DNA from: Anthonomus grandis grandis
Lineage: Eukaryota > Arthropoda > Insecta > Coleoptera > Curculionidae
Assembly (NCBI RefSeq): GCF_022605725.1
Contig: NC_065553.1
Span: 2,790,001-2,854,000, forward strand
DNA length: 64,000 nt
Reading direction: 5' to 3'
Of this stretch, positions 1-10,060 are shown piece after piece (position 1 is the first letter of the stretch; each line of letters begins with the position of its first letter). Position numbers and translations under genes: made by a program. The notes beneath the pieces are model-generated. The model was not told the DNA's origin and did no database searches. It worked only from the letters and a program-made list of their open reading frames with translations.

Positions 1-606
1 GATAAAAAGGACAGTTTACACATGCTCCTCATGTAAAGAAAAACATAATTGAACTAACCATAATAAGAAACAAAACAGCTAAATAATTGTAAATATATAT
101 ATTAAATCTATTTTTTATAAGTTTAAAACGACAACGAAAAATGTATTGTGAAAATGTAAAAAGAAACACATACTTCCAATTAGAACGCTTTAAAGCGTAA
201 GGGGCATAGCAAGTGCGAAGCGAATATATTGTATAGTTTAACAATTTCACTTGTTCTAAAATGTTTATAGTATTTTCTTGTAGAATTTACAAATTATAGA
301 GTTTAGAGTTTCTTCATAGATCTTGTACGATATTTTTTAGTGAAAAATAAAGAAGAAGATATTAAATCCGAACCTAATATTCCGTTATAACCCGGTGTTT
401 TTGTAATATAGTCGATGAGAAATGGATAGTTTGGAATAAATTGGAAAAGTACTTTAAATATGGAAGACAAATACTATAATACGAAACACCTGAGAGATTC
501 TAAAAACTTCAAACTGTAGAAATAATTTATAAACCTTAAAAGAAATACTGTAAATAGAAAAATACAAAAGCTCAACTTTTAAAAAACTAGTTAATAAACC
601 TAGAAC
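1..606. other. AT-rich stretch, no gene seen
   Basis: No open frame here resembles a known family. The sequence is AT-rich and looks like ordinary intron or intergenic DNA. Confidence 0.5.
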
Positions 607-800
607 AAAACAGAAATAATAATAAAGACCTTTATTTTTAGCTCGGTGAAGGGCAGCATGGCTGTTTACTTAACCGAACAATCAAAATACATAAAATACA
701 ACTTTATAACAATAAATACAAGTATAAACATCTTCTTCAGACATTAAACAAACAAATATATGTATGAAAGATAAATACAAAAAAAAGTAACTTTTACAAT
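607..800 (-). mobile_element. Possible 3' end of a non-LTR retrotransposon
   Basis: On the minus strand this would be a 3' UTR ending in a short (TTA)n run followed by low-complexity DNA. The junction AATAATAAAGACCTTTATTT resembles the tail junctions of the two better preserved non-LTR elements in this window (around 29820 and 62195), which also have TAA-rich tails next to a T-rich GAC/GTC-starting segment. No reverse transcriptase can be recognised upstream on the minus strand. This is an inference from tail layout only. Confidence 0.25.
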
Positions 801-1846
801 TGTATAAACATGCATTTGTTATCAAAACTAGTTTAATAAAAGTTTGTACCTATATAAAAAAATGCATATAAAAGATACATATAAAAAAAAAGAGGAAAAT
901 GATCAAAATCAAAAAGAGAGGTCTAGAAAATCTTTGTACCAACCCCTAAATTCAGCCACCGCCATGCCCTTATATTTTCCACAAACGTCAAAATTTAATA
1001 GTTTTTGGAGCAAGATATGTAAATGAACGCTGAAATATGGCAGTTTGATGTTTTGGTATATCAAAGTACTGCCTACTTCGTGTAGAACGGTCATGCACTT
1101 ATTATATTAACTTATTCCTGATATAAGATACTTTAAACAAAAAACAAGAGAAATGTAATTTAGTTCTGTCATACATGTTTAACAATTCGAGGTCTAAAAG
1201 TCTGTGACTAACATGCTTCTCCCTTTTTATACCAAAAATAAACCTTATACATTAATTTCGAATTTTCTATATCTTGTACTTAGATGCAACATCCAGAAAT
1301 TGACCATATACAAAATCACAATAGTTGTAGTAAGTTGTACAGAACTAAGGACTTACAGAGTTGTTTTTTTAAGCGGTATTAAGAATAAATTTACTTTTCT
1401 ACTAGTTTCTTAGTAAAATCGGTATTGTTTTGACGAATTCATCATGAGTTACTTATTTTATTGAGTATTACGTCACTTATAGCAAAAATCAATTTAGAAA
1501 TTACTCTCTCACACATTGGTAAATTTTACTTAGGTGAAACCTGTAGACCGTTACCAAAAAGAATTAATGAACATAAATCTTACATAAAAAACAATGTTTA
1601 ATAATTTATATGTATTATTTTGGCTTGCTACTTATAATAGTTATTCTATTTTGTCTCGACTTTTTTTTCTAGTAGGATCTATAGGATATTGGGGAAGAAT
1701 TGGCACTTAGTTGTCTACCAATACCAAATTTATTTACCAAATATTGTTTTAGGATTATTGTGATATATATGTTTTTTATTGTATGCTGGTAAATAAAAAC
1801 TGTTTATTATTATTATTATTATTATTATTAAATAATATATTATTAG

Positions 1847-2207
1847 GAGATACAGGATGCAGCAATAATTACTATAACATCCCAAAGCCTGAGTGATTTT
1901 GCATTTGACGAGGACACACAAGGGAAACTTCCTGTAACTGAGGAATGAAATAATGAATCCAAGGTGAAAAATACCATTTTGACATCTTTGCTGGACAATG
2001 AAAATACGCCTATAGACATTATTAATCTTGATTTGTGATTTTTCAAAGAACCGTTACCGATTTTGACCTAAAAAGCCTGTTAACCACATCCCTATGAGGA
2101 AAAAGTAAGTTAAAATACTATGAAACCAACAAAATGTTAGACAAATGTCAAAGAAATCGCCTAGTCAAAAGTATTGTTCAGCATATATACAACTTTATTG
2201 TTTGAAA
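1847..2207 (+). pseudogene. Exon-like relic of an unidentified insect protein
   Basis: A coding-like segment lies between a TATTAG acceptor at 1841-1846 and a GTAAGT donor at 2208. Its first part reads QDAAIITITSQSLSDFAFDE followed by an acidic stretch. After an in-frame TGA near 1947, another near 2037 and a frame change near 2060, a second part reads KYYETNKMLDKCQRNRLVKS and then IVQHIYNFIV. The pattern of K, YYE, LD, RN and LV residues is like an uncharacterised, widely repeated insect protein seen in many genomes, but I cannot name a domain. The two stops and the shift mean it is not functional as read. It may be an exon of a transposon-borne gene rather than of the host. The family likeness is from memory and moderate at best. 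Confidence 0.4.
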
Positions 2208-3423
2208 GTAAGTAATTTCATTTATTATTAAAACCTTCGTAGTATAGATAATTGAATAACTTAAGAAACAGAGAGGGTTCCCTTTTATAAAACTTCTTAA
2301 GCAAAAGCTTTTCAAGAGGCTTTAGAGAACTGCAAAAATATTTTAAATAAAATGATAATTAATATAACACTACAATTTAAAGTAAAATGCAATTTTAGAG
2401 CATCACAATGGGATAATTTTTTAAAATAAAATTATTAAAATTACATTTTCAAAAAATTCGGAAAATAATTGCTATGCTACAATACCTTAAATAAAAAAAG
2501 AAGACAAGTTTATTTTTTAAATTTAAAGATATGTATATCTATTATAATTATTATTTTTGTATTCTAAACTTAATTATCTTAAGTTAATGGAAATTATTAT
2601 TAATTAGTTGTAAAGACGTTCCGTTGTCATAAATAAGCAAAATTTATATTTATTTTCTTAAATATTGTATTATCCTCATGAATAGTACGAAACCTACAAT
2701 ATTTTAAAGAAATTTAGAATTTGAATCAGACAGATAATTTATTATACAACTAAGTCATTGACAATAATTAAGACGCCTTGCAAAAGACCTGCTTAAGAAT
2801 GAATTTGATAGACACCTGCACTAAATGCATTGTGGAGCAGCTCATTTCAAAGACGAATCGTCTCAATTATTGTTGACGACTGCGATATTTGATACTAATT
2901 TTAGAATCAAGAACTTTTTAGATCACAAATTAAAAAACTGCAAACTTACATAAAAGATTTATAATTTTAAATCAAGCACAACATACTCTTAAAGCAACTA
3001 AATACATTCTTACTTTAAAACCTAAATAATAATTAATCCAAGAATTTAGTTCTTTATATTGAATCTTTTGAGTAATAATGTTAAATACTAAAGTCCTTAA
3101 TTCAAGATCAATTTTAAATCACTTTAATAATTCCGTATTTTGTCATATGGGATCCGCATCTTAAAGAAAGAATATATTTACCTTAATCGAATAAACTTTG
3201 TCTTTACAATAATAACTTTGTATACTTGATAAACTAAAAGTACCTCTCAAGACGATTATCTGAGGATTTTTAAATATTAGTTTAAAGAAAGACAGACAAA
3301 CTTTGATGTAAAGAAATATTTGATAGAAATAGATCAAAGTCAGGATTACTTTAAAGGGAAGTAAACAGGTTTAAATTAAAGAACTTCTTTTTTGAGTGCA
3401 TCAAATGATAAAAACCAGATAAA
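2208..3423. other. AT-rich stretch, no gene seen
   Basis: Roughly 1.2 kb of AT-rich sequence with no convincing reading frame, no terminal repeats and no tRNA-like boxes that I could see. Confidence 0.5.
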
Positions 3424-6023
3424 ATATGAAGAGTACAGGTTAAAAAGGGAGAATGTCAAAAATCGTTGATTTTCAGGAAATCAATTTTTAATTTTAAAAC
3501 CCAATTACTTATTATTTTATTACTTTGTATTAATGGATTTAGTTTTTTATGTCTATTTGGGATTGGAATTGAGAAAATATTCCAATCCAGAGTAAAAAAG
3601 AAGAAGAAAGTACAGATTGTAACGAACAAGAAGGGGGAATGTCACATATTTTCACTGTAGTTTTGTGGCATCATCAGTTTTTTATACACAAGCAATTCTA
3701 AAGCAAAACAGCAAAGGTTAATTCGAATTTCTCATTTAATTGGGAAAGATACAGAAAAAATTCAAAGACTTTCTTTTGCGCTTCTTACACACGAAGCTTT
3801 TGGAAAGGAAGCCTTTTCTTTGACATTTCTGATATGTTTTAATGTAGAGAAATATTTTCTAGCAGCTGGATTGCAACAGAATTTCATTAAGCACTGCAGG
3901 TCATTGTACTTGGCTAGTGTTATAGGCAGTAGTCCTGCAAATAGATAAAACATCCTTAACATTAGAAAATAATATTATGTGTATAGTTGGGTACCTTTGT
4001 ATAATTGGCCTGGTAATTCGAACCAATTGTTTGGTAAATTATTGATAAATTTTTTCTTCGGTTCAATCAAAACAGCCGATTCTCACATACCATTCCATGT
4101 TGATCGATGGTAGACAAGCCTATGATGATCTTTAACGACTTTTAGTTCAGGTATGGGCTGGATCTTCATTGGACACTTATTTTTGTGTAGAAAAATGTGT
4201 AGTCCAGAATTTAAAAAATCGAAAGTGATTTCCCTAACATCAAAAGAATTTGGTTTAACTCGTGCAGCTCTAAAAACTTTAGCCCATTCATTTGGAAGTT
4301 CCACACGCGACTTTTGCTGAACTAGTCCAAAATCCTTGTCGCATTCCATAAATGAATCTCCTCTAATGGGAAAACTGATCTTGATTTCATCAAACCTTTT
4401 TTGCACATGCACTAAGTGATGGAGGTAACGGATAACTGTGTAATTCTTATTCTGTGCCCCACATGAGTCGCAAAATATATCGAGGACTTGAACACTACTA
4501 GGTAGAAAGTTGTAAACAACATGATGCAACATCGAACATACATCGTCAAAGCCTTTTCGACCGTTTGTTTCAGAATAAGTATAGAAAATACTTTGACTAG
4601 TCGACAAAACATGAATATTAAAAGAGGATACAGATTACCGTCTGTTATAATAAATATCATTTGTGCTGATGTTGGGCACAGGCAGATTTTTAGCAAAATC
4701 CATGCATATTGCTTCTTTGTTCTCATTTACCCGACTAGATAATTTTGCAGCCTTTTTTCTTTAATAAAACACTTCAGCTTTATTCTTGTGCAGCAGATTT
4801 TCCTGTTGAAGGGTAGTGATTTTGTCATCTAGTTGTTTTTTTTCTATGGCATTTTCTGACACATTCTTCATTTTGGCTTCTAGGGACCTAATATTTGTCA
4901 CAGAGACTGCACGTATCCGACCTTGGGTAACCAAATGAAATGTTGAAGCCTCGTGAGAAAATAGATCTATATGTTTCATATGACACACAATATTTTTGAT
5001 CTATAACGGTATTTTTATACATATTGTACATTTTTCTGATATTTAAATCTTCGGGCAGGTAGGTTTTTGAAAAATCCTTTAGGCTGTAATGGCTTTGTCG
5101 TTCTTTAAAAGAACTAATATGATTGACTACTAGATCTTTAGCTTCCTGTTTCAGCTTGAGATGCCTATTTAAGTATTTTCCTCGTTTATTAATTGGGGCG
5201 CTACCAATCATTTTTAAAGATTTCTAGAGAATTCTAAGCTTTTTTTGGTTATACCATGTAAGGAAAGAAAAGCCTTAAAACAAACTGGTACTTCTGTTGC
5301 CTCGCCATCTAAAGAGATTCTGACACGATAAGCAAATGAATTCTCATGTAATCTTGCGACCTCTTCTGCGTGACATGGATGTCGCTTTTGTACAGAACAG
5401 ATACTAATAAGTCCACAGAAATAGATGTTTTGCTCATCCACGGATTTTAATAAATTAAACTCACTTATTATCTTTTATCTTGCACTAAGTGGAACTTTAT
5501 CAAAACACTTGAGACGTTTACATTGGAAGTCGCTTCCTATCAAGTTTTTTAGAAACATCGGTTAGTCTTCCGTAACTTTTTCTCTTTTTTCCCTGAACTG
5601 GCTTAACAACAAAGTCATCACTGTCACTGACACTTGGATTCATTTTATACTGTTTATTAGCACTACAATATTAAAATACGACTTGTCACTTATATTTCCG
5701 CAAGTTTGACGAACAATAAATAAACACCAGAACCGTTAAACACAATCAGAAAATAAAAGTAACTGCAGTCAAGAGAGCCTTTTGACAGTTCCTGAATAAC
5801 GTGCATTTGTGACGTTCCCCCTTCTTAGCATTTGGCGCGCGGACTCTCCTCCGTTTTAGCCAGTACAGCTTAATTTAGATTGTCGATATCTGGCGACTCT
5901 TCCCTTTTTTCGCCTGTATAATGTTACTAGGTAATGTTAGTGTCTGTTAAAAGTTGAACGGACTGAACAGCTTAAAATGAGCAAAAAGTGACATTCCCCC
6001 TTTTTAGCCTGTACCCTTCATAT
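3424..6023 (-). mobile_element. Unclassified inverted-repeat DNA transposon A (2.6 kb)
   Basis: The ends are inverted copies of about 35 bp: ATATGAAGAGTACAGG at 3424 continues into TTAAAAAGGGAGAATGTCA, and the complement of the right end (5988-6023) reads ATATGAAGGGTACAGG and then CTAAAAAGGGGGAATGTCA. A second, subterminal inverted pair repeats the motif AAGAAGGGGGAA(T/C)GTCAC at about 3627-3645 (plus) and 5810-5828 (minus). Between them, on the minus strand, lies a decayed protein gene of an unassigned transposase-like family. No clear target duplication was found. The length is almost the same as that of element B at 37688-40291 (2604 bp), whose protein belongs to the same family. Confidence 0.7.
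3762..5643 (-). pseudogene. Decayed transposase-like gene of element A
   Basis: Reading down from 5643: an N-terminal 41-codon piece beginning MNPSVSDSDDFVVKP and rich in basic residues (5518-5643); after a frame change, a Cys/Phe segment CFDKVPLSAR with one in-frame TAA (K or R codon mutated); a conserved VPVCFKAFLSLHGITKK block (5214-5441); the block FNISFGYPRSDTCSLCDKY (4888-5211); a frame-shifted coiled region; then FCDSCGAQNKNYTVIRYLHH and FPIRGDSFMECDKDFG (4083-4607); and after further breaks a C-terminal DLQCLMKFC segment (3762-3962). The order of cysteine-rich and acidic blocks matches element B. Such proteins are abundant in insect genomes and behave like transposases, but I cannot assign the superfamily or the catalytic triad. 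At least four frame breaks show it is dead. Confidence 0.65.
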
Positions 6024-7078
6024 AATAAGTAAAATAAATTCACGTCTTACACAAGTGCTGACTAAGTTACATCAGTATGACTTACAACGTTAACTCCTGT
6101 TTTAATATTTCTGCATATCTTCTTAGTAATCCTCAGTGTTTTTTTTTTTTACTTTAACATTGCGGCAGACCTCGAAGTACTCCACAGCAACAGTTTTTCT
6201 CGAATATTAAAAGGAAATATCCGTCTCACTCATTTGAAAGAAAGCCATAAGAAGCACTCGGTATCGGGTCGTTATGGTTTTCTGGCAGCGCGAAAAGACG
6301 ACGTTCCAGAGACTCGTAGATATTATAAACTGGCGAATAAACAATTTGCCATTAGTCAGCAGTCGTCGGAGCAGTTGGTCGGGGGGCCGAATGGCGGCGG
6401 CCATAACTGCTAAATTATGCGGCCCTATTTCTCTTTCTCAAACAGCCTCCAGGCATTAGACCGTAATTTATCCGCCGCGTCGTGAATTTGTCGCAATTAA
6501 CAATCTGGATGCGAACGCTTTCGCTTATTTCGGTACGAGTTAGAGAGAGAGACCAACTTTCTTCTTTCTAATTTCTTGTGGTATTTCCAATTTACCTTGT
6601 GTTTAAATAATTACGGCTCTTGCCAGTGCTCGGTGGTTTTTACTGGATTTTCCCGCTGGCTGGGGAAAGCTTAGCAGCAAAACACTTTTAAACATGATGA
6701 TGGGGATGAGTGAGTGAGTGAGTTTCGAAAATAACGGGATGCTGGAATGGTTAAACGTGCTTTTTAATTACGTTTTACTTTTTATACGTTTGATGTTCAT
6801 ACCGAAAATCCTGGATAAATTGAAAATAAAACACGTTAATCAAAACGACTTTTAGCACTAGTTAAACCTTGTATGTACAAAAAAGAAATAGATTCTTTAG
6901 ATCATCATATTCTAAATTTCCAGTTGACCACACTCAAAGAAATTACATTTTATTGCATTCAACCTAAAGGCAACGGTTTACATTCACCGCAATTTTCGAT
7001 GTAATTTATTACAGGAGTCAAGGGTTTTAAGAGATTTTATAGATTTATAATTATTATAGAACATAGAACATTATAAAA
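6024..7078. other. No gene seen; comparatively GC-rich island near 6240-6550
   Basis: The segment 6240-6550 is noticeably less AT-rich than its surroundings and includes GGCGGCGG-type runs near 6390; open frames on both strands here look like no known protein. A (GAGT)n run of four units sits near 6708-6721. A conserved intronic regulatory segment of the host gene is possible but not shown. Confidence 0.35.
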
Positions 7079-7253
7079 TATACAGGGTGTCTTTGGGGAA
7101 TAAACAGTAAATATAGACATAAGTGACCTTTTAATACCGTTTTAATTTAGCACAATTTTGTCGCCAGATACATAACTTACAGGTAAATAATTATCTGGTA
7201 TTTTTTTAAATTCCGTGTATTTAAAAAACATAAATATGTATGTTTAATATATA

Positions 7254-8220
7254 CAGGGTGTCCGGAAAAAGGAGGCCAATACGCCGGTCACATGTAGGGT
7301 GGACCAATGTAATGCGAGCTTCGTTATGCCAATTTTTAATTGGGCATTCAATATACAGGGCGTCAAAATGAGATATAAAATTTAAAGTAAGTCGAGCGTT
7401 TCATAAGATATTAAATTAATATTTGGTATAGGGAGGTTTTTTTAACGAAAAATTAAAATTCGTTCACGGATTAGCTATACCTTGCAGAGGACGCCACTTA
7501 CATGTCATTGTGTTAAAAATACCAAAACTTTTTGGTACCCCTGTATAAAAAAGTTCTAGTAAAAAATTCTAATTATCCAATCTTTTCTTGTAAAAAAAGT
7601 ATTCTTAGTAAATGCCGGCCTGAGAATCCGTTTATTAGATATCTTAACTTTAAAATCTAGATACTTGGAATACATATGGAAATCCTAGGGCCATAGTTCA
7701 GACACATCATCAAGTAAATTTTAAAGTCAATGTCTGGGCAGGTGTTGTGAATAACTTTCTTCTAGGTCCTGTCAGTTTACCAGGTAATTTGACTGATGAT
7801 TAATTTCTGTTGTTTCTACAAGAAATAATTCTGCCCGATTTGCTTGATGATTTTCCTCTAAATTTAAGACAAAATCTTTGGTTTCAACTCGACGGTCATC
7901 CGGCTCATTTTGCTAAAATGTTAGGAATTATTTACATCAAGTATTTCCTAGTCGCTGGATTGGTCGGGGTCGAGATGCTCCCGTTCCGTGACCACCCCGT
8001 TCGCCCGATCTTACACCTTTGGATTTTTTAGTCTGGGGATGTATGAAATACTTTGTCTATATGGTTCCGATTTTAAACGAGGATTATTTAAGGGAAAGAA
8101 TTATTGGAGAGCATTTCAGGTTGAAACCAAATATTTTTCAAAGCCTTAGATTTTCTTTAATAAAGAGGGTTCGTATTTGTATAAAAATGAATGAATGTCA
8201 CGCAGAACAAATAATTTAGG
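7254..8220 (+). mobile_element. Mariner-type (DD41D-like) relic 1
   Basis: The left end CAGGGTGTCCGGAAAAAGG follows a TA at 7252-7253. It is like the ends of the complete copies in this window. The first half of the transposase gene is missing and the right terminal repeat was not found. Other stray CAGGG-type ends at 7082 and 7356 suggest nested or truncated relatives. Confidence 0.6.
7676..8219 (+). pseudogene. Transposase C-terminal half, mariner type
   Basis: The frame reads VNFKVNVWAGVVNNFLLGPV, then after an in-frame TAA continues FLQEIILPDLL and WFQLDGHPAHF, which holds the second catalytic Asp. One frame change near 7920 is followed by SRWIGRG and then, after a second change near 7985, RSPDLTPLDFLVWGCMKYF, which holds the third acidic residue. 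The end, KRVRICIKMNECHAEQII, matches the usual C-terminus of these proteins. It corresponds to roughly the last 180 residues of a family that is normally about 350 long, so the DNA-binding half and first Asp are absent. Confidence 0.75.
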
Positions 8221-8936
8221 GTCATTATTCTATTATTTTTATTATAATAAGTAATTTAGCATTAATTTAGAAAAAAATTATAACCTTTTTTTTTGGTAAC
8301 TTTTTAAAATGTATTATTATTATTATTGTTCCTATTTTTATTATTTTTTTATAAAGATAATTAAAAATAAGGTTAGGTAAGGTTAAAAATAAGATCAAGG
8401 ATTGTTGATTAGTTGGCCATAATGATTGTCATCCACATATCAAAACTTTATTTCATTCTCGATATTTTTTTTTTTTTTAATTTTTAATGCTAGTTTTTGA
8501 CCCCTTTGTATCTTTTATTTGGCCAAATATTAAAATAGTCTTTTAAAGTGGTTCTTCCTTTGAAGCAAGACTAAAAGTAACTAATAAATAAAGGCTACTA
8601 AAAGGGAGTAATCGGTAATTATGTTAGGGCTTATAAACATAATTTTTCAGATGAAATTAAAAATATGTCAAAAACGGTTACACTTAGGTATAGGACATTA
8701 TACACAAAATATACCTAGAATTTTACGTCGAATTCAAAAATGTAAAATATATAGGGGGTTCCATTCAAAATAACGAAGTTGACATCTACTTTCGGTATAA
8801 CAGGAAACGTCACAACTGTCAAAACATTTTAGTTTTGTGGCCCCAATCGACTGTGCCATGTTGCCAAATTTTCAAATAAATCAAAGGAGAACAACATAAA
8901 GTCTCGGTCTCAAAATTTTTTTTAATTTGTTAGAGT

Positions 8937-8974
8937 GGTGACACGTGTTTCGCTCCTAAGAACATCATCAGACC
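8937..8974 (-). ncRNA. Hammerhead-ribozyme-like motif (left arm)
   Basis: Read on the minus strand, the 38 bases have the hammerhead core order. GGT (stem I) is followed by CTGATGA, an extra T, stem II GTTC with loop TTAG and GAGC, then GAAAC, a four-base loop ACGT, GTC as the cleavage triplet, and ACC closing stem I. Stem II has one G-T wobble compared with the right arm. The extra base after CTGATGA is not standard and may weaken or abolish activity. Confidence 0.6.
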
Positions 8975-9189
8975 TAAAAAATAATGTAAACAAAACCAAA
9001 TAAAATTACAAAAAGACCTTAAAGTAAAACAAAAAAGTATACCTCAAGAAGGTTAAAAACACACCCGACTGGGTCAAATATACACACACACTGAACGGTA
9101 AAATATAAGTTTAAAAAACTGACGTCACAAATATATAAGAAACAATAACATAGAACTTGAATACAAGAAAATAATAAAAAAGTAAAAAG

Positions 9190-9275
9190 CAACTATCGAG
9201 ATTTGAACCTACCTACAACCTTACAGCAAGACTGTTACCGTTTGCTGCGTTGACCGCTAGGCCACACCGTTCATG
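9190..9275 (-). ncRNA. tRNA-derived segment inside the foldback
   Basis: On the minus strand TGGCCTAGCGG (near 9258-9268) fits the RNA polymerase III A box, and GGTTCAAAT (near 9206-9214) fits the B box at normal tRNA spacing. Short complementary flanks, CAAGCTATCG and CGATAGTTG, bracket the unit, and a run ending in T's follows. It does not fold into a clean tRNA by eye, so it is probably a pseudo-tRNA or the head of a SINE. Confidence 0.6.
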
Positions 9276-9382
9276 CGATAGCTTGAAAAAAAAGGAGTTT
9301 TTAACCTTCTTGAGGTATACTTTTTTGTCTTACTTTAAGGTCTTTTTATAATTTTATTTGGTTTTGTTTACATTATTTTTTA

Positions 9383-9420
9383 GGTCTGATGATGCTCTTA
9401 GGAGCGAAACACGTGTCACC
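9383..9420 (+). ncRNA. Hammerhead-ribozyme-like motif (right arm)
   Basis: Plus-strand partner of the motif at 8937-8974. Stem I is GGT/ACC. CTGATGA is followed by an extra T and by stem II GCTC-loop-GAGC with four Watson-Crick pairs and a TTAG loop. Then come GAAAC, loop ACGT and the GTC cleavage triplet. Small type I hammerheads with a very short stem III are established in Penelope-like elements; this one has a two-pair stem III. Confidence 0.65.
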
Positions 9421-9689
9421 ACTCTAACAAATTAAAGATTTTTTTTGAGACCGACACTTTGTGTTATTCTTCTTTGATTTATTTATATCAGGGTCTCTTT
9501 GAGAATATGGACGACTTCTTTCAATTTGAAAATTTTCAAAAATTTTGAAACATTAGTTTCCGAGATATCAATCGCGTCTATTCGTCGTGAGACACCCTGT
9601 AATGCGGCACAAATGGTTCAAGTTTCTACCATTGTAACAGTTCACAAAAAAACTCAAATGAGATCTTTTAATTCCTTTTTAAACCAAAA

Positions 9690-9892
9690 ATTAAACAAAA
9701 AACACAGAACTTCCCAAATGCCCAATGTAAACACAAAGCCGTTTGACAAGATGACATTTCGCAAAAGAAGAATTCAGTTAATGCTTGCGGTGTTGCCATG
9801 CCAATTTTTTTAGAAGCGGTTTTAGGAATAACAATGTTAAAAAAATGTTCTTGCTTTGAAGATGTTATTTTGGCGCTTAGAATAAGATGCAT
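9690..9892 (+). repeat. Dispersed repeat family R1, copy 1
   Basis: Shares long blocks with 40297-40460 (opposite strand) and 56818-56940 (same strand), for example GCGGTGTTGCCATGCCAA and TTTTTTAGAAGCG, with the AGCCGTTTGAC block before it. No reliable protein is encoded. It may be the end of a larger element. Confidence 0.6.
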
Positions 9893-9949
9893 GTATTTCT
9901 ACTTTTTATTTTTAATCCAAAATCTAACACCAATAAGTTAACATACAAT

Positions 9950-10060
9950 CGATGAATATGTTTGTAAACAAAACACCCTCCTTGCCTCTGTGCACATTTT
10001 AAACTCAAACAAAGTTGTTGTTTACTAATTCTAGTCTTTCAATGTTCTAAGCTTTTCCGC
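9950..10060 (+). repeat. Dispersed repeat family R2, copy 1
   Basis: GTTTGTAAACAAAACACC and a downstream CTTTCAATGTTCTAAG block recur at 60063-60165. The CTTTCAATGTTCTAAG block alone also occurs near 41165, 51785 and, inverted, near 54355. Confidence 0.5.

Larger units (their letters stand above)
8874..9485. mobile_element. Foldback element with hammerhead-like arms
   Basis: Two arms of about 185 bp (8874-9058 and 9297-9485) are near-perfect inverted copies. Both contain AAATAAATCAAAG at the outer end, GTCTCAAAA, the hammerhead-like block, and AAGGTTAAAAAC at the inner end. The 238-bp centre holds a tRNA-like segment on the minus strand. The arrangement resembles two pseudo-LTR copies in inverted orientation, as seen in Penelope-like retroelements, but no reverse transcriptase is present, so that origin is only an inference. 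Confidence 0.7.
8748..9602 (+). mobile_element. Small inverted-repeat element (MITE) split by a foldback
   Basis: The left part starts TATAGGGGGTTCCATTC at 8748. The right part ends GTGAGACACCCTGTA near 9601, roughly its inverted complement, with GATATCAATCGCGTC next to it. Joining 8748-8873 to 9486-9602 gives an element of about 240 bp. The foldback at 8874-9485 interrupts it. The ends are degenerate, so the pairing is an inference. Confidence 0.4.

Noticed and set aside
4083..5441. A host gene with several exons on the minus strand
   Set aside because: The segments lie within inverted terminal repeats, carry stops and frame changes, and share a family with the gene of element B, so a transposon gene is the better reading.
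9499..9813. A 104-codon protein on the plus strand
   Set aside because: It crosses the end of the MITE and the R1 repeat, so it is a chance frame over two unrelated repeats.
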